DNA of 64,000 nt, taken from positions 1-64,000 of the forward strand of contig VCJN01003318.1 in the NCBI GenBank assembly GCA_006384855.1. The letters are read 5' to 3'. Positions 50,229-61,865 of this stretch are shown piece after piece (the stretch's first letter is position 1; the number at the start of each line of letters is the position of its first letter). The notes beneath the pieces were generated by a model. That model saw only the letters and a program-made list of their open reading frames with translations, was not told where the DNA came from and did no database searches. The DNA is from Tetraselmis striata (taxonomy: Eukaryota > Chlorophyta > Chlorodendrophyceae > Chlorodendrales > Chlorodendraceae). The translations under genes and the position numbers were made by a program.

Positions 50229-53200
50229 CTACTCGCGGGCGGTGCGGCTGCGCCCGGCCTCCTTGGAGCGGCTGAACATGCGGGGGATGCGATCCAGGAC
50301 CGGGAACAGCGGGTTGGAGTCCACCTCCAGCTCCTTCATCTGCGCAGTCCAGGGAAGGGGGGGGGGCAGCACCGCTATCAGAATCATCCGCGCACCCGGT
50401 GTGTCTGGTCAACAACAAGTCAAACTCTAATTTTCATCATTCGCAGTGAGTTCATTTAGTTCTGTTGAAAAGCAGCAACAGACTGAAAGGGCCCGGACTT
50501 GTGGTAGATGTTTCACCGCTGGCGCGCAGGGCCATGCTGCGGACAGACTGTTGCCAGCGACCGCAATACACCACCTCCTCCAAGCAGGCCACATGATCAA
50601 GATTTGGGGGGACCGGGGGGGGGGGGGGGGGGGGGGGGGCGCACGATCTGGTCCTCAAACGCGCCCCTCAGCTGGGTCTGCTGCCCCAAAAACGCCTTGT
50701 CGCAGGCCTGGCCAGCACGGAGGGACACCCAGTCGCAGAGAGGGTCAGATTCCTAGAGGGGCTTGAGAGCGTCATTCGCATTTGCATGCCTGAGGCGTGG
50801 TGAGCACAGCGCAGTTCCGCATGCTGGGGTCCACAGAGTGTGGTTCAGACGGAAGGTGATGGGACCAAAAAAACGCCTCGTGTGTCCGAATAGGCGTCCG
50901 CCTTGTCATCCGCACGGGCGATCCGAGGCTGGGAGGAGGAGGGAGGGCACCTTGAAGTGTTCCGGGGCGTATTTTTTGACCACGCGCCCGAGCGCCGTGA
51001 GCTCTGTGGGCGGCGCAGCGATGCCCTGGCGGCAGACAGGGCAGCGGCCCGCCTTCTGGTACGGCAGGTGGGACATCATCGCCTGGCGCCGCGCGGCGCG
51101 GCACAACGCTCACCGAGTCAGCAGCCGCACACGGGGTGCCCGCTGTCGGGGCAGGGGCGCCGGTCCTCGGGCCCCCCAGCCCTCCCTCGGGCAGGCCCCC
51201 CTCGACAAGAGCGTAGCACTCAGGGAATTTAGGGCATAGCCATCGTTTTTCGCCCTTTTTTTAGTGAGTATTTTCGAGGGATTGTTTCACCGAGGGATTG
51301 TTTCCAATTCGAACCTATAATCGGACAAAAACAGTAAACGATACCATCCTAAAGCAGAACTGGAAGGGCTTCCTTCACAGATGTTCGCCTATGCAAGTCG
51401 ACGTTCTCCTGATTGAGCCAGACCCCTGTCAGGCACTCGAATGCCCCTACCAGAAGCATCGGCAGTGGTTGAGAAGATTCGCATTCTCTGCTGCTGACTT
51501 GGGGGGCGAGGCCGTGAAGGGTGAGGGGAGCCCCAGCCTCGGCACTGCCACAGCGACACTCTGCACGGAAGCGCCGGCACCTAGGCTGACACGTCTGCAG
51601 CAGACTATGCTCCCGCTCTCGAGGCGGGTGAGAAGGCGTAGAATAGATGCAGCGAGTCGCAGCACCATTGGGTTCAACATACACCAATGCACTGCACTTT
51701 CTCATGCGCGACATGTGAGATGCGGCACTTGATAGTGTGACTGGCCTTGTGGGGCGAATGAGGGGCGGGGGGGGGGGGGGGGGGGTTTCACCCGCAGGCT
51801 GGGCGCAATGCCGCGCTCCATGCCGTTGGTCACCAGCAGGCAGGGGGTGCACATGCCGTGGCCGCACTCCAGGCCGTGCGGGCGGTACATGTACTCCTGT
51901 GGATCGTGGGAGCATGCAGAAGAGGAAGGGTGGGTAGTAAGGGGGGGGGGGGGGGGGTTAATGAGCACCGTGGGCGCTCGTGCAGTAGGAATGGGGTTAA
52001 ACGGGGGTTACCCAGTCACCCTCCTGCAGCAACTACGGTGATGCAGCACCACTGAATTGGGCTCGCGGGGCCCCAAAACAATCATCGTTGTTGCAGCATA
52101 TCGTTCGTAATATGTGCTGTACTGTGGTGCTTGGGAAAAAGGTGTTGGTTCCCCGGCCCTTCACGCGGGCGGCGCGGGAAGAGAGGGGTGAGCGCAACAA
52201 TGAGTGGCAAGTTTACGAATTCGCTGACAGATATGCTCAATTGACGGGTGACGACAAGGGATTCACTCGACTACTAGACTTGCTTGTTAAAATGTGATAG
52301 TCCGAGATGTAATGCCCCGTCAAATGTAGAATTCTGAACAAATAACGCCGAATGGACTGCTTTGATAAGAGATCAGCCATGGTAAGGGGGGGGGGGGGGG
52401 GGGGTTAATTAGCTCGTGCGGTAGGAATGGGGATTAAACGGGGGGGTTACCCAGTCACCCTCCTGCAGCAACTACGGGGATGCAGCACCACTGAATTGGG
52501 CTCGCAGGGCCCCAAAACAATCATCGCTGTTGCAGCATATCGTGCGGTGTTTGTGCTGTACTGTGGTGCCTGGGAAAAAGGTGTTGGTTCCCCGGCCCTT
52601 CACGTGGGCGGTGCAGGAAGAGAGGGGCGTGAACGAAACAATGAGTAGCAAGTTTACGATTTGGCTGACAGGTAACGATAATTGACGGGTAACAAGCGAT
52701 TCACTCGAAACTCCTCGACTTACTGGTTAAAATGTGATAGTCCGAGATGTAATGCCCGGTCAAATGTAGAATTCTGAACAAATAACGCCGAATGGCCTGC
52801 TTCCAAAAGAGCTCAGCCATATTATCGTCAATGTGTGTTGCGCAGATGGGGGCACGGAGGAAGAAGGGGAGGGGGGTGGGGGGGGGGGGCACCAGGCAGA
52901 TGGGGCAGGTGATGAGCGCCTTGAGGTGCTCCGGCACGGCGTCGGTGTCAGCTGGGTGCAGCTGCGGCTGGGAGACAGCCGCCTTTGGGCTCGCCGCCTC
53001 CTCCGCCACCATGCTGGCCCCCTCTATCAGCGCGGCCTCGCCCTGCGAGTAGTCCATCCCGGTGCGGTGGCTGGCGGGACGGGGCGCAGCAGCAGGCGGC
53101 AGGGGCGTCAGCGCACACAGGAGGGGTGGCCGAGACTTCCGCAACCTTCCACGCTGCGGTCAGCACTTGCTGAGCATATCATCATGGGGGTACCGAGCGA

Positions 53201-54087
53201 ATAGCACTAGGCCCCTTCCCCCCCCCCTTCTTCGTCGGCTTCCGTAGCCATTGCTGCGCTAGGCATGGCGGTGGTCCCTGAAACCATGAACAGCTGGCCT
53301 GTAATCACTCGGGATATATATACATACATATATACATATATATTCCCTCCAACCAGGGGGCACTGGTGTGGGAGCCCCCTGTTAACCTCTTGCCGGACTT
53401 GGCCTCTGTGGGAGAGCGTAGCCAAGGTGCATGGCCAGGGTCACATCAGGGGCGGAGCCATCTCGCAGGGATGGCGAGCGCGCATGCTGGGAAGTGTGGT
53501 TGGGAATGTCCAGACAGACATGCAGGTGCGTACCCTTGCGTGGGCGTGCGTGCAGACACCATGACAAGATTGATAACGAGGATGGAGGGGGGGGGGGGGG
53601 CGGGGGTACCAGGTATAATACCCCCCGGTTCCCCGGTAGTATGCCCGGTGGGGAGCGGACTATTGGAGGAGATTTGGGGGGGGGGGGGGGGGGGGATTTA
53701 TTAGAATGCAGGCCGGCACTCACAGGGCTTCAATCTGTGGCGGCACGAGTGTGTTCTGGCCCTCGATGATTTGCAGCTGGCGGCAGCAACCACGACAGGG
53801 TGTCAGCAGCTCTGTGAGGCAAACTAGACATTGTTGAGGCAGATGCCTGAAGCAGGAAGGAACTCCGCGGGAAAGTGGGGGGGGGGAGGGGGGGGGGGGG
53901 GGGCACCTTGCGGGTCATGAGGTGCAGCACGGCATCCACCTCGCGCAGGAGCGCGGAGTGCAGGAACAGCCCACGGCTGTCGCTGGCCTGCCATACCTGC
54001 AAGCGGCCGGAGCCAAGTGGAGAGTGAGTTAGGCCCGTCTTGGTCTGGATTGGGCGGCTGCATGGGTACGTCGCCGGGCAAGGCAGC

Positions 54088-54127
<40 letters not shown>

Positions 54128-54956
54128 CGGGGGGGGGGGGGGGGGGGGGGGGCACCTCGCTCATGTACATGTCGCCCAGGCTGGTGCTGCTGACGGTGTC
54201 ATGGTGCGCCAGAAGCACCCTCAGCGCCTCGCGGTGCAGCTGCAACGAGCAAGCCGTGCTTAAGAGCTGGCGTAGGTAAAAATGGGGGTCCCCTGAAAGT
54301 GGAGGAGGGGGGGAGGAGGGGGGGGGGGGGGGGGCAGTCTCTTCCCCCTCTATGCGCACCTGCGCATACACGACGCAGTAGACCGAGTGGATGTAGCTGT
54401 GCTCCTTGGAGGTGGACACCTTGACGCCGCGGCCCACCTAAGAGTGCACAGGGCGGCTGAGCGGGCGGCAGCCAGGCGGGGAGAGGCAGGCGGGCGGGGG
54501 TGGGGAGGGAGGGGGCGACAAAAGCGGGGCTCACATCCATGCTGTACATGATGCGCGGCACCACACGCCCGCGCTTCTTGCCCCACAGCCGCCCGTTCTC
54601 CTCCGCCTTCCGCAGCTGGTTGGCGGTGTCGTGGAACACCCTGAGGCGGGGGGCGCAAGGAGGGGATCAGCGGGGATGTGTGTGTCTGTGTGTCTGTGTG
54701 TGTGCGCCCGCGCATGCGTTCTCTGTGTCATTTTGGGGGGTTGCAAAAATGTGTGGCGGAAATTGCGGCTCCTGAGCATATGTAGGCTGGGCGGCACATG
54801 TGTGTGGGTGCTGGGGCGTGCTGGACTGAGCTGATGCAGCAGGACGGGCCAGGGCTGTGTGTGTGGTGGGCCGGAGGTCGGGGGGGCTCTCACTGGCTGA
54901 CTTTGATGAGCTCCTGGTCCAGCGCCTGGAAGAACTCAGTCTGCTGCGTTTTAGCG
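50229..54956 (-). CDS. RING-type (probably SPX-RING) E3 ubiquitin ligase, multi-exon, 5' end unresolved
   Basis: Exons on the minus strand with kept frame: 54956-54894, 54640-54535, 54437-54360, 54239-54156, 53996-53907, about 53079-52893, 51896-51792, 51082-50951, 50752-50645, 50339-50229 (TAG). The RING domain is built from three exons: ALITCPICL, then LECGHGMCTPCL, then GRCPVCRQG, giving the C3HC4 set. The helical N-terminal part (FFQALDQELIKVSQVFHDTANQL and LHREALRVLLAHHDTVSS) resembles SPX domains, so the layout fits plant NLA/BAH1-type phosphate or nitrogen signalling ligases. An open frame at 55498-55149 (MAMTASPKVSDMAQEAS) may be an earlier exon, but I could not fit a junction. At least five introns begin GTG followed at once by poly-C. 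Confidence 0.68.
51941..52823. repeat. Tandem duplication of about 440 bp inside an intron of the RING gene
   Basis: Copy A 51941-52387 and copy B 52388-52823 both start with a G run, then share TTACCCAGTCACCCTCCTGC, CCCCAAAACAATCATCG, AAAAAGGTGTTGGTTCCCCG and AACAAATAACGCCGAATGG. Divergence is modest. The duplicated unit starts with the homopolymer, suggesting slippage-linked duplication. Confidence 0.85.
54091..54152. repeat. (GT)n followed by poly-G (poly-C on the gene's sense strand)
   Basis: The poly-C lies 3 nt after the donor at 54155 of the RING gene; an (AC)n run follows it. Confidence 0.9.
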
Positions 54957-55559
54957 CTGCGGAGGAGGGGGAAGTTGGGGTGACAAGTGGGGGGGGGGGG
55001 GGAGGGGGAAGGGGGGGGGGGGGGGGGGTAAATAAGATAGGCACAGAAAGTTGGTCGCAGCGTCAGGGGGCGGGCAATTGCGGCGAGGAAGACGGAAGAC
55101 GAGCCGGCGGCATGCCTGTCTAGCTCGTCCGCGCTCAGCGCAGCGGCCATGCCGTCCAGGCGATCCACCAGGCTGCCAAAGGCCATGAACGTGCCCTTCC
55201 AGCTCTCGTCAAAAGCGGCGGCCGCGCCGCGCAGCTTGTCCATAATATCCAGCACCGCGGGGTCGCCGCCGCCACGCTTGCCACCGTGCGTGCTGGCCTC
55301 CTGCGCCATGTCAGATACCTTGGGGCTCGCGGTCATCGCCATGCTTGCGCCGGCGCCGAGACGGCTGGGCGCGATCGCACGAGACCTGTTCGTGGCGGAC
55401 GGCCGAACAGCAAGGGAGGTGTCAGGTACCTGTAGGGTGGGATTCCGCTTGCAGGACGTCTGCGGCGTCCTGCAAGCGCCCTCAAACATGGGCGTCACGG
55501 TGTGCCAGAGAGGAGCTGTTGTGTGATGTGGCAGACTGTCAACGAGTAGGTAGCGCCTG

Positions 55560-56261
55560 ATTTTCTACCTGATAAAAGCGTTTAAGAGGAAGTGCTTTGG
55601 CCTCAACTGGCTTCTGCATACTGTAATTCCAAAGGAATACTACCGGAATGGTTCGTCGGGCGGCAGATTAAGCCCGGGCTTTGTCGAGCGGGCCGGCTGC
55701 GCCACTCAACTGGCATACCGACTGCTCAGGTACCGCGTCGTGGTGGGATGCTTCGCTAATAAGGTGCTCGTTACATATTTTCCCGGTGCGGATGGCCCGC
55801 GATTGCCGCGGGGCGTGTGTGTGTGTGGGGAGGGGAAGGGGGGGGGGGGGGGGGGGGGGGGGGGAGGTACACGTGGGTCGGTGGGCGGCATTGCTGGGCC
55901 TGTGGGGCATAGTCGCCGGATATACTACGGCCTGTGGGGCATAGTCGCCGGATATACTACCAAGCAGCCACGGGGGTTTCCTGTACGGCACTGCTGGTAC
56001 CAGTAGTCACGTAGCCGAGGTACCCGGAGTGCTGTGTGCCAGCGGGGGAGGCCGGGGGGGGGGGGGGGGGGTTCGACCTCGGCGAAGCGTCGAAAAGCGG
56101 CGGCAGCAGGACTGGTGCTTCCGTCAAGCCCGTCTTCCCGTTTGTCGCTGGGGCGAATCCAGTGACAACTGTGCGTGCTGGCTACCTGTACCAAGACGTG
56201 TGAATGGCGTTGTCGCTGATGCCACTCCTGCGCTGCCGCTTTTGTTTTTTTATTGTTTTCC
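55560..56261. other. Intergenic with homopolymers and a short tandem repeat
   Basis: Poly-G at 55828-55863 and 56054-56070, and a 31-bp tandem duplication of GCCTGTGGGGCATAGTCGCC plus GGATATACTAC near 55900-55962. No gene. Confidence 0.5.
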
Positions 56262-56488
56262 CGCCCCCGGGACAGGACTGGCACCAGTGAAACCCTTGCA
56301 GCGTCTCTACGACGACGGCCGTTTGGGCAGCGATCCAGGTAGGGAGAGCCCTGGGTAGGCGACGCTCTGATAGTCATTGAGGAAATTGCCGAAGCATTCT
56401 GCAAGACTAATTAAAGACCAGTGACGGAATTTCCACACTGTCGGATCACCGTCTAAAACACTGCCATCAAAATACCCGGCACTACTGA

Positions 56489-57521
56489 GAGGCATATCAT
56501 ACGGACATCGCGTCATCAGATAATCCTGTCATCGGATAAATACTCGCACCGGAGCGTGCCACGTCGTAACTGATGACATGCCCCGCGCCGCTATCTGATG
56601 ACAGACCCGCGTGTATACTGTACACGGGGGCATTTCCATTTGGAAATGCCCCCGTGTACAGTATACACGCGTCATCAGATAGCGGCCTCGGCCAGCCCAT
56701 TTTCAAAACATTTTCGCCCAGTCTACCTACCTGCCCGGCACCCGCCGACGCCATGGCAGGCTCCACCGAGCAATCTCCGCAACGGACAGCCTGGCGGGGC
56801 GAACCCACATGGGAGACCCGCCCTCCCCGCACTATGGGGGGTCATGTTTCCCCTGGGTTCACGGTTTCGCCGCGGGAGCTACGCGCGAAGGCCCGTGCAC
56901 TGGCGGGGCGCAGCGGCCGCAGCCCTGGCGCCTCGCCCGCCGCCACCGCGCTGCGCCCGTCTCGCCCGCCCGCGCGTGGTCATCCCTCGACAGCCGGCGC
57001 AGTGCCTGATCCTTGTCTCGCTTCTCGTTGCCTGCACGGTTAGGATGGCGTGCGCTCGCGTGGCCATGGGGCGTGGCCCCGTTATCATCCTCATCGGTGT
57101 ACGCTTCGTCTATATGCGGTGTGTCCATGTCTATGTCCAGTGCGGCCCCGGCAATGGCCAGCATCCGAGGGTACGCGCTGCCCTCCGACTGCGCGTTGCC
57201 GTAGGTAAGTGCAAGTCCTTTAACTTCGTCTACGGCAAAGCTGGGACGCTCCATGACTGTCCAGTGTGGATGGGCGGGACGGGCGGGGCGAGAGACACGA
57301 GGGAAAAGATGGTGTTTGCGGGCCCGATGGCGGCGGCGGAACTAGAAGCGCCGGTCGATTTCTTGCGATATCTGATGACAGACCAACGCATCTTGATATT
57401 TGTCCGTATGAATCACATCTCTTGTCATGCGTTAGCGTTGTCGACGTGGCAGCCCGCGGTGCGCGAACGGTAGATGATGACAAGGATTATCTGATGACGC
57501 GATGTCCGTATGATATGCCTC
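56489..57521. mobile_element. Non-autonomous DNA transposon, 1.03 kb, with roughly 40-bp terminal inverted repeats
   Basis: Left end GAGGCATATCATACGGACAT and on through CGCGTCATCAGATAATCCTGTCAT; the right end (57478-57521) is its reverse complement with one extra base. TGA flanks both sides (56486-56488 and 57522-57524), and the LINE copy at 61.6 kb shows the uninterrupted site. No transposase frame inside. The 3-bp duplication would suit PIF/Harbinger or CACTA, but the termini match neither as I know them. Confidence 0.75.
56588..56694. repeat. Large near-perfect hairpin inside the transposon
   Basis: Arms of about 50 bp around a TT centre at 56639-56640; the inner 31 bp pair perfectly (CGCGTGTATACTGTACACGG and onward), then a 5-base bulge (AGACC) and a further 15 or so paired bases ending in GCCGCTATCTGATGAC / GTCATCAGATAGCGGC. 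Confidence 0.9.
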
Positions 57522-57560
57522 TGACCACGAAAGGTGCCGCTTTTCGTATCCCGCCCACGC

Positions 57561-58260
57561 CGTAGTACAGGCCAGCCAGGTGAGGGTAGCGCGCGCGTAG
57601 TTTTAAGCTGTCGCACCATGCCACGATAAATACAGTGTAGTTAGTATAGATCTACAGAAAGGGCTGACGATGTACTGTAGTTTATTCGAGGCTGTTTCAC
57701 ACAACGTAGTTTATTCCAGTCATCGGATACTCGTGTCCAGGGATAATACTCGGCCGAGAGCGCGCCACGTCGATGCTCCTGCTAAACCATGACGGCCCGC
57801 GCGATGACATTACTGTCCCGTGACGCATTTTAAGGATTGTATTTTTCATCGCGGGGCCTTGCTCCGCCGCATTTTATTACTATTTCCATCGGAGCCTTCC
57901 TCGGCCAGCGCCAGCGTGGAGGGAAAACGGAGTCAGGGGAGAGCTGCGTGTAATACAGCGAAACTGGAAGATGGCAGGCTCAGCTCTTGCGGCTGCTATG
58001 TCTGCTAACGGGCGCAGCGACTACGGGTGAACTAGTAACCCGTACCACTTAGCAACCCATGTTACCATTTAGCCGGAAATAAAGCAGTTGGGAAAGGAGG
58101 AAACACCAACATAAAGTACTTTAGAACATTTCAAGTTGAGTCTGGTGAATTTGCCATGTTGAAAGAGCGGGCGAAGAGAGCGGTAAAATGATGAAGCAGT
58201 GGTAGCGCCATGTCATGTAGGGGGCACAAGGAGCAGGGCCACCGCCGCGGATTGTGGTTA
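57561..58260. other. Intergenic with a diverged fragment of the transposon interior
   Basis: 57717-57810 repeats words of 56529-56600 (GTCATCGGATA, ATACTCG and GCGCCACGTCG), so another relic of the 56.5-kb family lies here. No gene. Confidence 0.45.
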
Positions 58261-58267
58261 GTTGCAC

Positions 58268-58560
58268 TTATAATAAGTGGCAAAGGGGCGCGATATGGTC
58301 GAAGAAGAACCACGCCCCATGTGAAGGGAGGACGTTGGCGTCAATGTAGTGCAAGGCTACGTCGAAGTTGGTCGCCCACCTGCCTTGCTTGGTGGCGGAT
58401 GTGGGCCAGCGGGACTCCGATGGAGTTCCGCAGTAAGAGTTGCACCCTTGCGTAGGATGTGAGAGGTCCAGGAAGTGCCGACAGGGGGCAACACTAACGA
58501 GGCGAGGGGCCGTACATAGCCAATCCGACATTGTAGCGGCAGTATGACAATAATGGCATA
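58268..58560 (-). pseudogene. Tyrosine-recombinase C-terminal remnant, second copy
   Basis: The minus strand is homologous to 4195-4385: MSDWLCTAPRLVS, HFLDLSHPTQG (same bases as TSWTSHNLLKG in a shifted frame), GRWATNFDVALHYIDAN. At least two frameshifts. Unlike the copy at 3.4 kb it keeps the catalytic Tyr in HYIDA. Confidence 0.6.
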
Positions 58561-59529
58561 CTCTATGTACGGGTACTTCCTACGGACCTTCCACTTTTTT
58601 TAATGGGCCAACTTTTGTCCGGGCACGTTCGTGAGGCTAACGGGGATTTTGGCATACAAAACTACCCCTACGACGACGGCCTTCCACACCCGCGGGTTTC
58701 ATGCACGTGCCATCGCGACCTGGTACGTCGCGCGGCCCTCGGCTCCCTCGGCTCCCTCCTGCCGCGCCTGCGAGATGCATGGCGGCGGCCGCCGCAGCCT
58801 CCAGCAGCCAATTCGCCAGCAACACAGGCAGCAGCCGCCATTCCACAGACCGCCGCCGCTGGTCGGTATAGGTTGCGGGCAGGATCGGTGGTCGCCTGAC
58901 TCGTCGGTACGCTGACCAACGTTAGACGGTTCGAGTACGGGACGGCTGACGAGCCCGCTGGTGTTGCTGATGTTCGACATCGGCGCACCGAGGACCGCCC
59001 ATGCGGTTGCGGGATTCGCGAACGGCGTGGATCGCTGCTCCTCCATGGCGCTAGCGCTTGTCTCGACGGCCTGTAGGGCAGAGGAGGCCGGAGTAGGTAA
59101 AGTGACGTCGGCACATTACGCTGCTGCACGGCATATATAGGGTCCGGACACTAGTACGTAATAACCGCCGCCGCCAGAGGGAGCGGGCCCGTGCTAAAAG
59201 CGGTTCATGACGATTTTAAGAAGGGTAGGTGGTGGGAGACAGGGAGTTACGGAAGTGGGCGCGCTCTCTCCGTAAGGGGCGGGCGGGTTCATTCGAGGGC
59301 GCGAACGACCAGCCAGTACGCGATCCGGTATCGGGGGTACTTCATACCGAGCCGGGCGAAATTCAATGCGTGCTAGGCGCGGCACTATCGGGAGCTGCTG
59401 CTTGACCCCCAACCCCTAGCACAACGTACGGGTTGCGATGTACCGTGCGGCGTGGGAACACCGCCACGGTACATCGCCACCCATTGCTTGCCACCGCACC
59501 AAACGGGAATAATGGGCATGTTGTCTGGG
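58561..59529. other. Intergenic, no gene recognised
   Basis: Open GC-rich frames on both strands at 58.6-59.1 kb without identifiable content. Confidence 0.35.
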
Positions 59530-61865
59530 AGGAACTAGTCAAGGCTCTTAGGCGTTTAAAAAAAGTAAGGCCCAGGGGCAGGATGGGATCACTGCGGAGG
59601 CTTTAAAATTGGCGATATACGCCCCAAATAGCCATTTTGGCAAGGCATTGCTGGCCTTAATTATAGGGGTATTTCGATTATGAACAATTATAGGGGTATT
59701 ATTTCGATTATGGGTGCCGCTATGAAACTCCTTATGACCGTCATTACCCAACGCTTGCAAGACGTCTGTCAAGCTAAAGGGATAATCCGCCGTTGGCAAG
59801 CGGGTTTTATGCGGAATGAGGAGGGCCCCATGCAAGTCGCCAGCTTGTTCGATATCGAGGCTCGTCGCCAAGCGGCAGGTCTACCCACGTACGCGGGTTT
59901 TATTGACTTTAGGAAGGCATATGACACCGTACCTCATGAGCTTTTATTCCTAAAACTACAAGCTATAGGAGTTACGGGTCACATGCTTACCTTCATTAAA
60001 ACTTTATACATGGATAGTATGGTACGGGTCAAAACAGGGGTGGCCCCGGGAACACTATCAGACCCCATACCCATAGAGCGTGGCCTCCGACAACAGGGAT
60101 GCCCCGCTTCCCCCATCCTATTTAACATATTTATTAATGATATATTCGATGGGGTAGAACATCTAGGGTGTGATGCACCAGGGTGCACCGACACATTAGC
60201 GGCAAGGCAACCACTAAGGGTGCCAGGTCAGTCATACGCGGACGACGCTGTTGGTATCACAGGCTCGTTCGATAACCTGCATGCCATGTTCGCCCACTTC
60301 TCGCAGTGGGCGGAGGACCATTTTATGGGGTTTGGGGTACTTAAGTGTGGGGTGATGGCATTAGGCCGATATTCCGACGAGACCGCGTTTCGCGAACAAG
60401 CTGCCCGATGGCAGCTTGGGGGGGAACGGCGGGTACCGGTTGTAAATGAATATAGGTACTTGGGTACGGTCATTAAATCGGATTTAGGTATGCAACACAT
60501 AGTAGACGACCGGGTTAAGAAGGGTAAACACGCCATTGAGGCGCTCGATTCGGTATTAGTCTGTGGACGGGACATAATTCCTATTAATGTGCGTGTGTCC
60601 GTCTTTAAAACCTATGTACTGCCGGTTTTAACGTATGGGTGTGAAGTATGGGGCATGGATAGAACTAGCGGCGCAAATAAATTACAAATCGTACTCAATC
60701 AGTGCTTGCGGTGCCTCATTGGGGTGGGTAAAAACTCCCCTGGGATGGCCACCGCACCGATGATGCGGGAAGAATTGGATATTGCGCCCATAGAGGCTAC
60801 GGCCGCTGCGGCACGGGCTCGGGCGTTCCTTAAAGCATCCGACTTGAACACATGTATAACCCATTTAGTAGATCAGCCAAGTCGGGCGCGCCCTAAGACG
60901 TGGACGTCAGGGACTGTGCGGTGGTTAGATCGACTATCTAGGGCGAACGTAGGGCTAGCTGAGCGGGCGCACCTTCCACTTGAGTGGAGGTCACTAGCCG
61001 CGCGCGATGCCGCTAAATTAGTAAAGGCATCGGTGTGGGCTGGGCGCGTTACGAATCGTCGGCATCGTTAGTAGCACGCAATAAAACCTGGGGCATATAT
61101 GTCCATGCATCTTATGCGTCAAACCCGTTGCCACAGTACAGTGTGGGTGTCCCCGCGGGGGTTGTGGCCGGGTTGCACATTATGATACAATTACGCACCC
61201 GAGTATTTCCCACTGCCCGCCGATTGGCCCGGATTCATGCCATGCCTGAGCGGTTCCTAGAACACTGCCATGCATGTGGCGGAGGTGAATCTGAGACTAT
61301 CGAACATATGTTGGTGGAGTGCCCGCGGTGGGGGTAGCACCGTCATACTTTTGGGTTGTTAGTTCCGGAGTTCAGGGATTTTATTAGTAGTCAGGTTATT
61401 GCGTCAGCACCTGAGGACTTAACTTCCTTTATTTTGGGCGGGGTCCCCCCTCCCTTCACGGCGCCCTGGATTTTACTGGGAATGGGAATTTTTCCAGCTA
61501 TGGCCCTCCCTCACATTGCCTTTTTTGTTGCACATGTATCGCACTCCCGAAATGCTTTGCTCCGCGGGTTGGGGCTTGCCCCAACTCGCATTACTCGAAT
61601 GGGCCGACGCCCAAACGGGTAGGGCGGACCTTTCGTGGTCAGTGCCGGGTATTTTGATGGCAGTGTTTTAGACGGTGATGATCCAGCAGTGTTGGAAATT
61701 CCGTCACTGGCCTCCAACTAGTCTTGCAGAATGCTTCGGCAATTTGCTTGATGACTATAACGGAGCGTCGCCTACCCAGGGCTTTTCCGTAACTGTATTG
61801 CTGCCTAAACGGCCGTCGTAGGGACGCTGCAAGGGTTTCACTGGTGCCAGTCCTGTCCCCGGGGC
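59530..61865 (+). pseudogene. Non-LTR retrotransposon (LINE), 5' truncated and broken
   Basis: Begins inside the reverse transcriptase with WEELVKALRRLKK (59531 on); an A-run frameshift, a stop near 59680 and a small tandem duplication (TATAGGGGTATT) follow, with part of the RT core deleted. The main open frame 59680-61071 holds AGFIDFRKAYDTVPHELL, RGLRQQGCPASPILFNIFIND and the catalytic SYADDAVG. After a frameshift near 61050 the C-terminal zinc-binding end CHACGGGESETIEHMLVECPRW follows, then a TAG at 61335-61337 and a further open part to 61622. The 3' tail (61623-61865) is shared with the fragments at 56.3 and 1.9 kb. Not able to move on its own. Confidence 0.82.

Larger units (their letters stand above)
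56262..57560 (-). mobile_element. Minus-strand LINE 3' tail, split by a DNA transposon
   Basis: 56262-56485 is the reverse complement of 61640-61865 (for example CGACGGCCGTTTGGGCAGC, CATTCTGCAAGACTAATT and CACTGCCATCAAAATACCCG). The family sequence resumes at 57522 with TGACCACGAAAGGTGC, equivalent to 61618-61640. The region between is the insertion at 56489-57521. Confidence 0.75.

Noticed and set aside
158-54956. Reassignment of TAG to a sense codon in this alga
   Set aside because: The SDR and RING genes end naturally at TAG, and reading through adds implausible tails.
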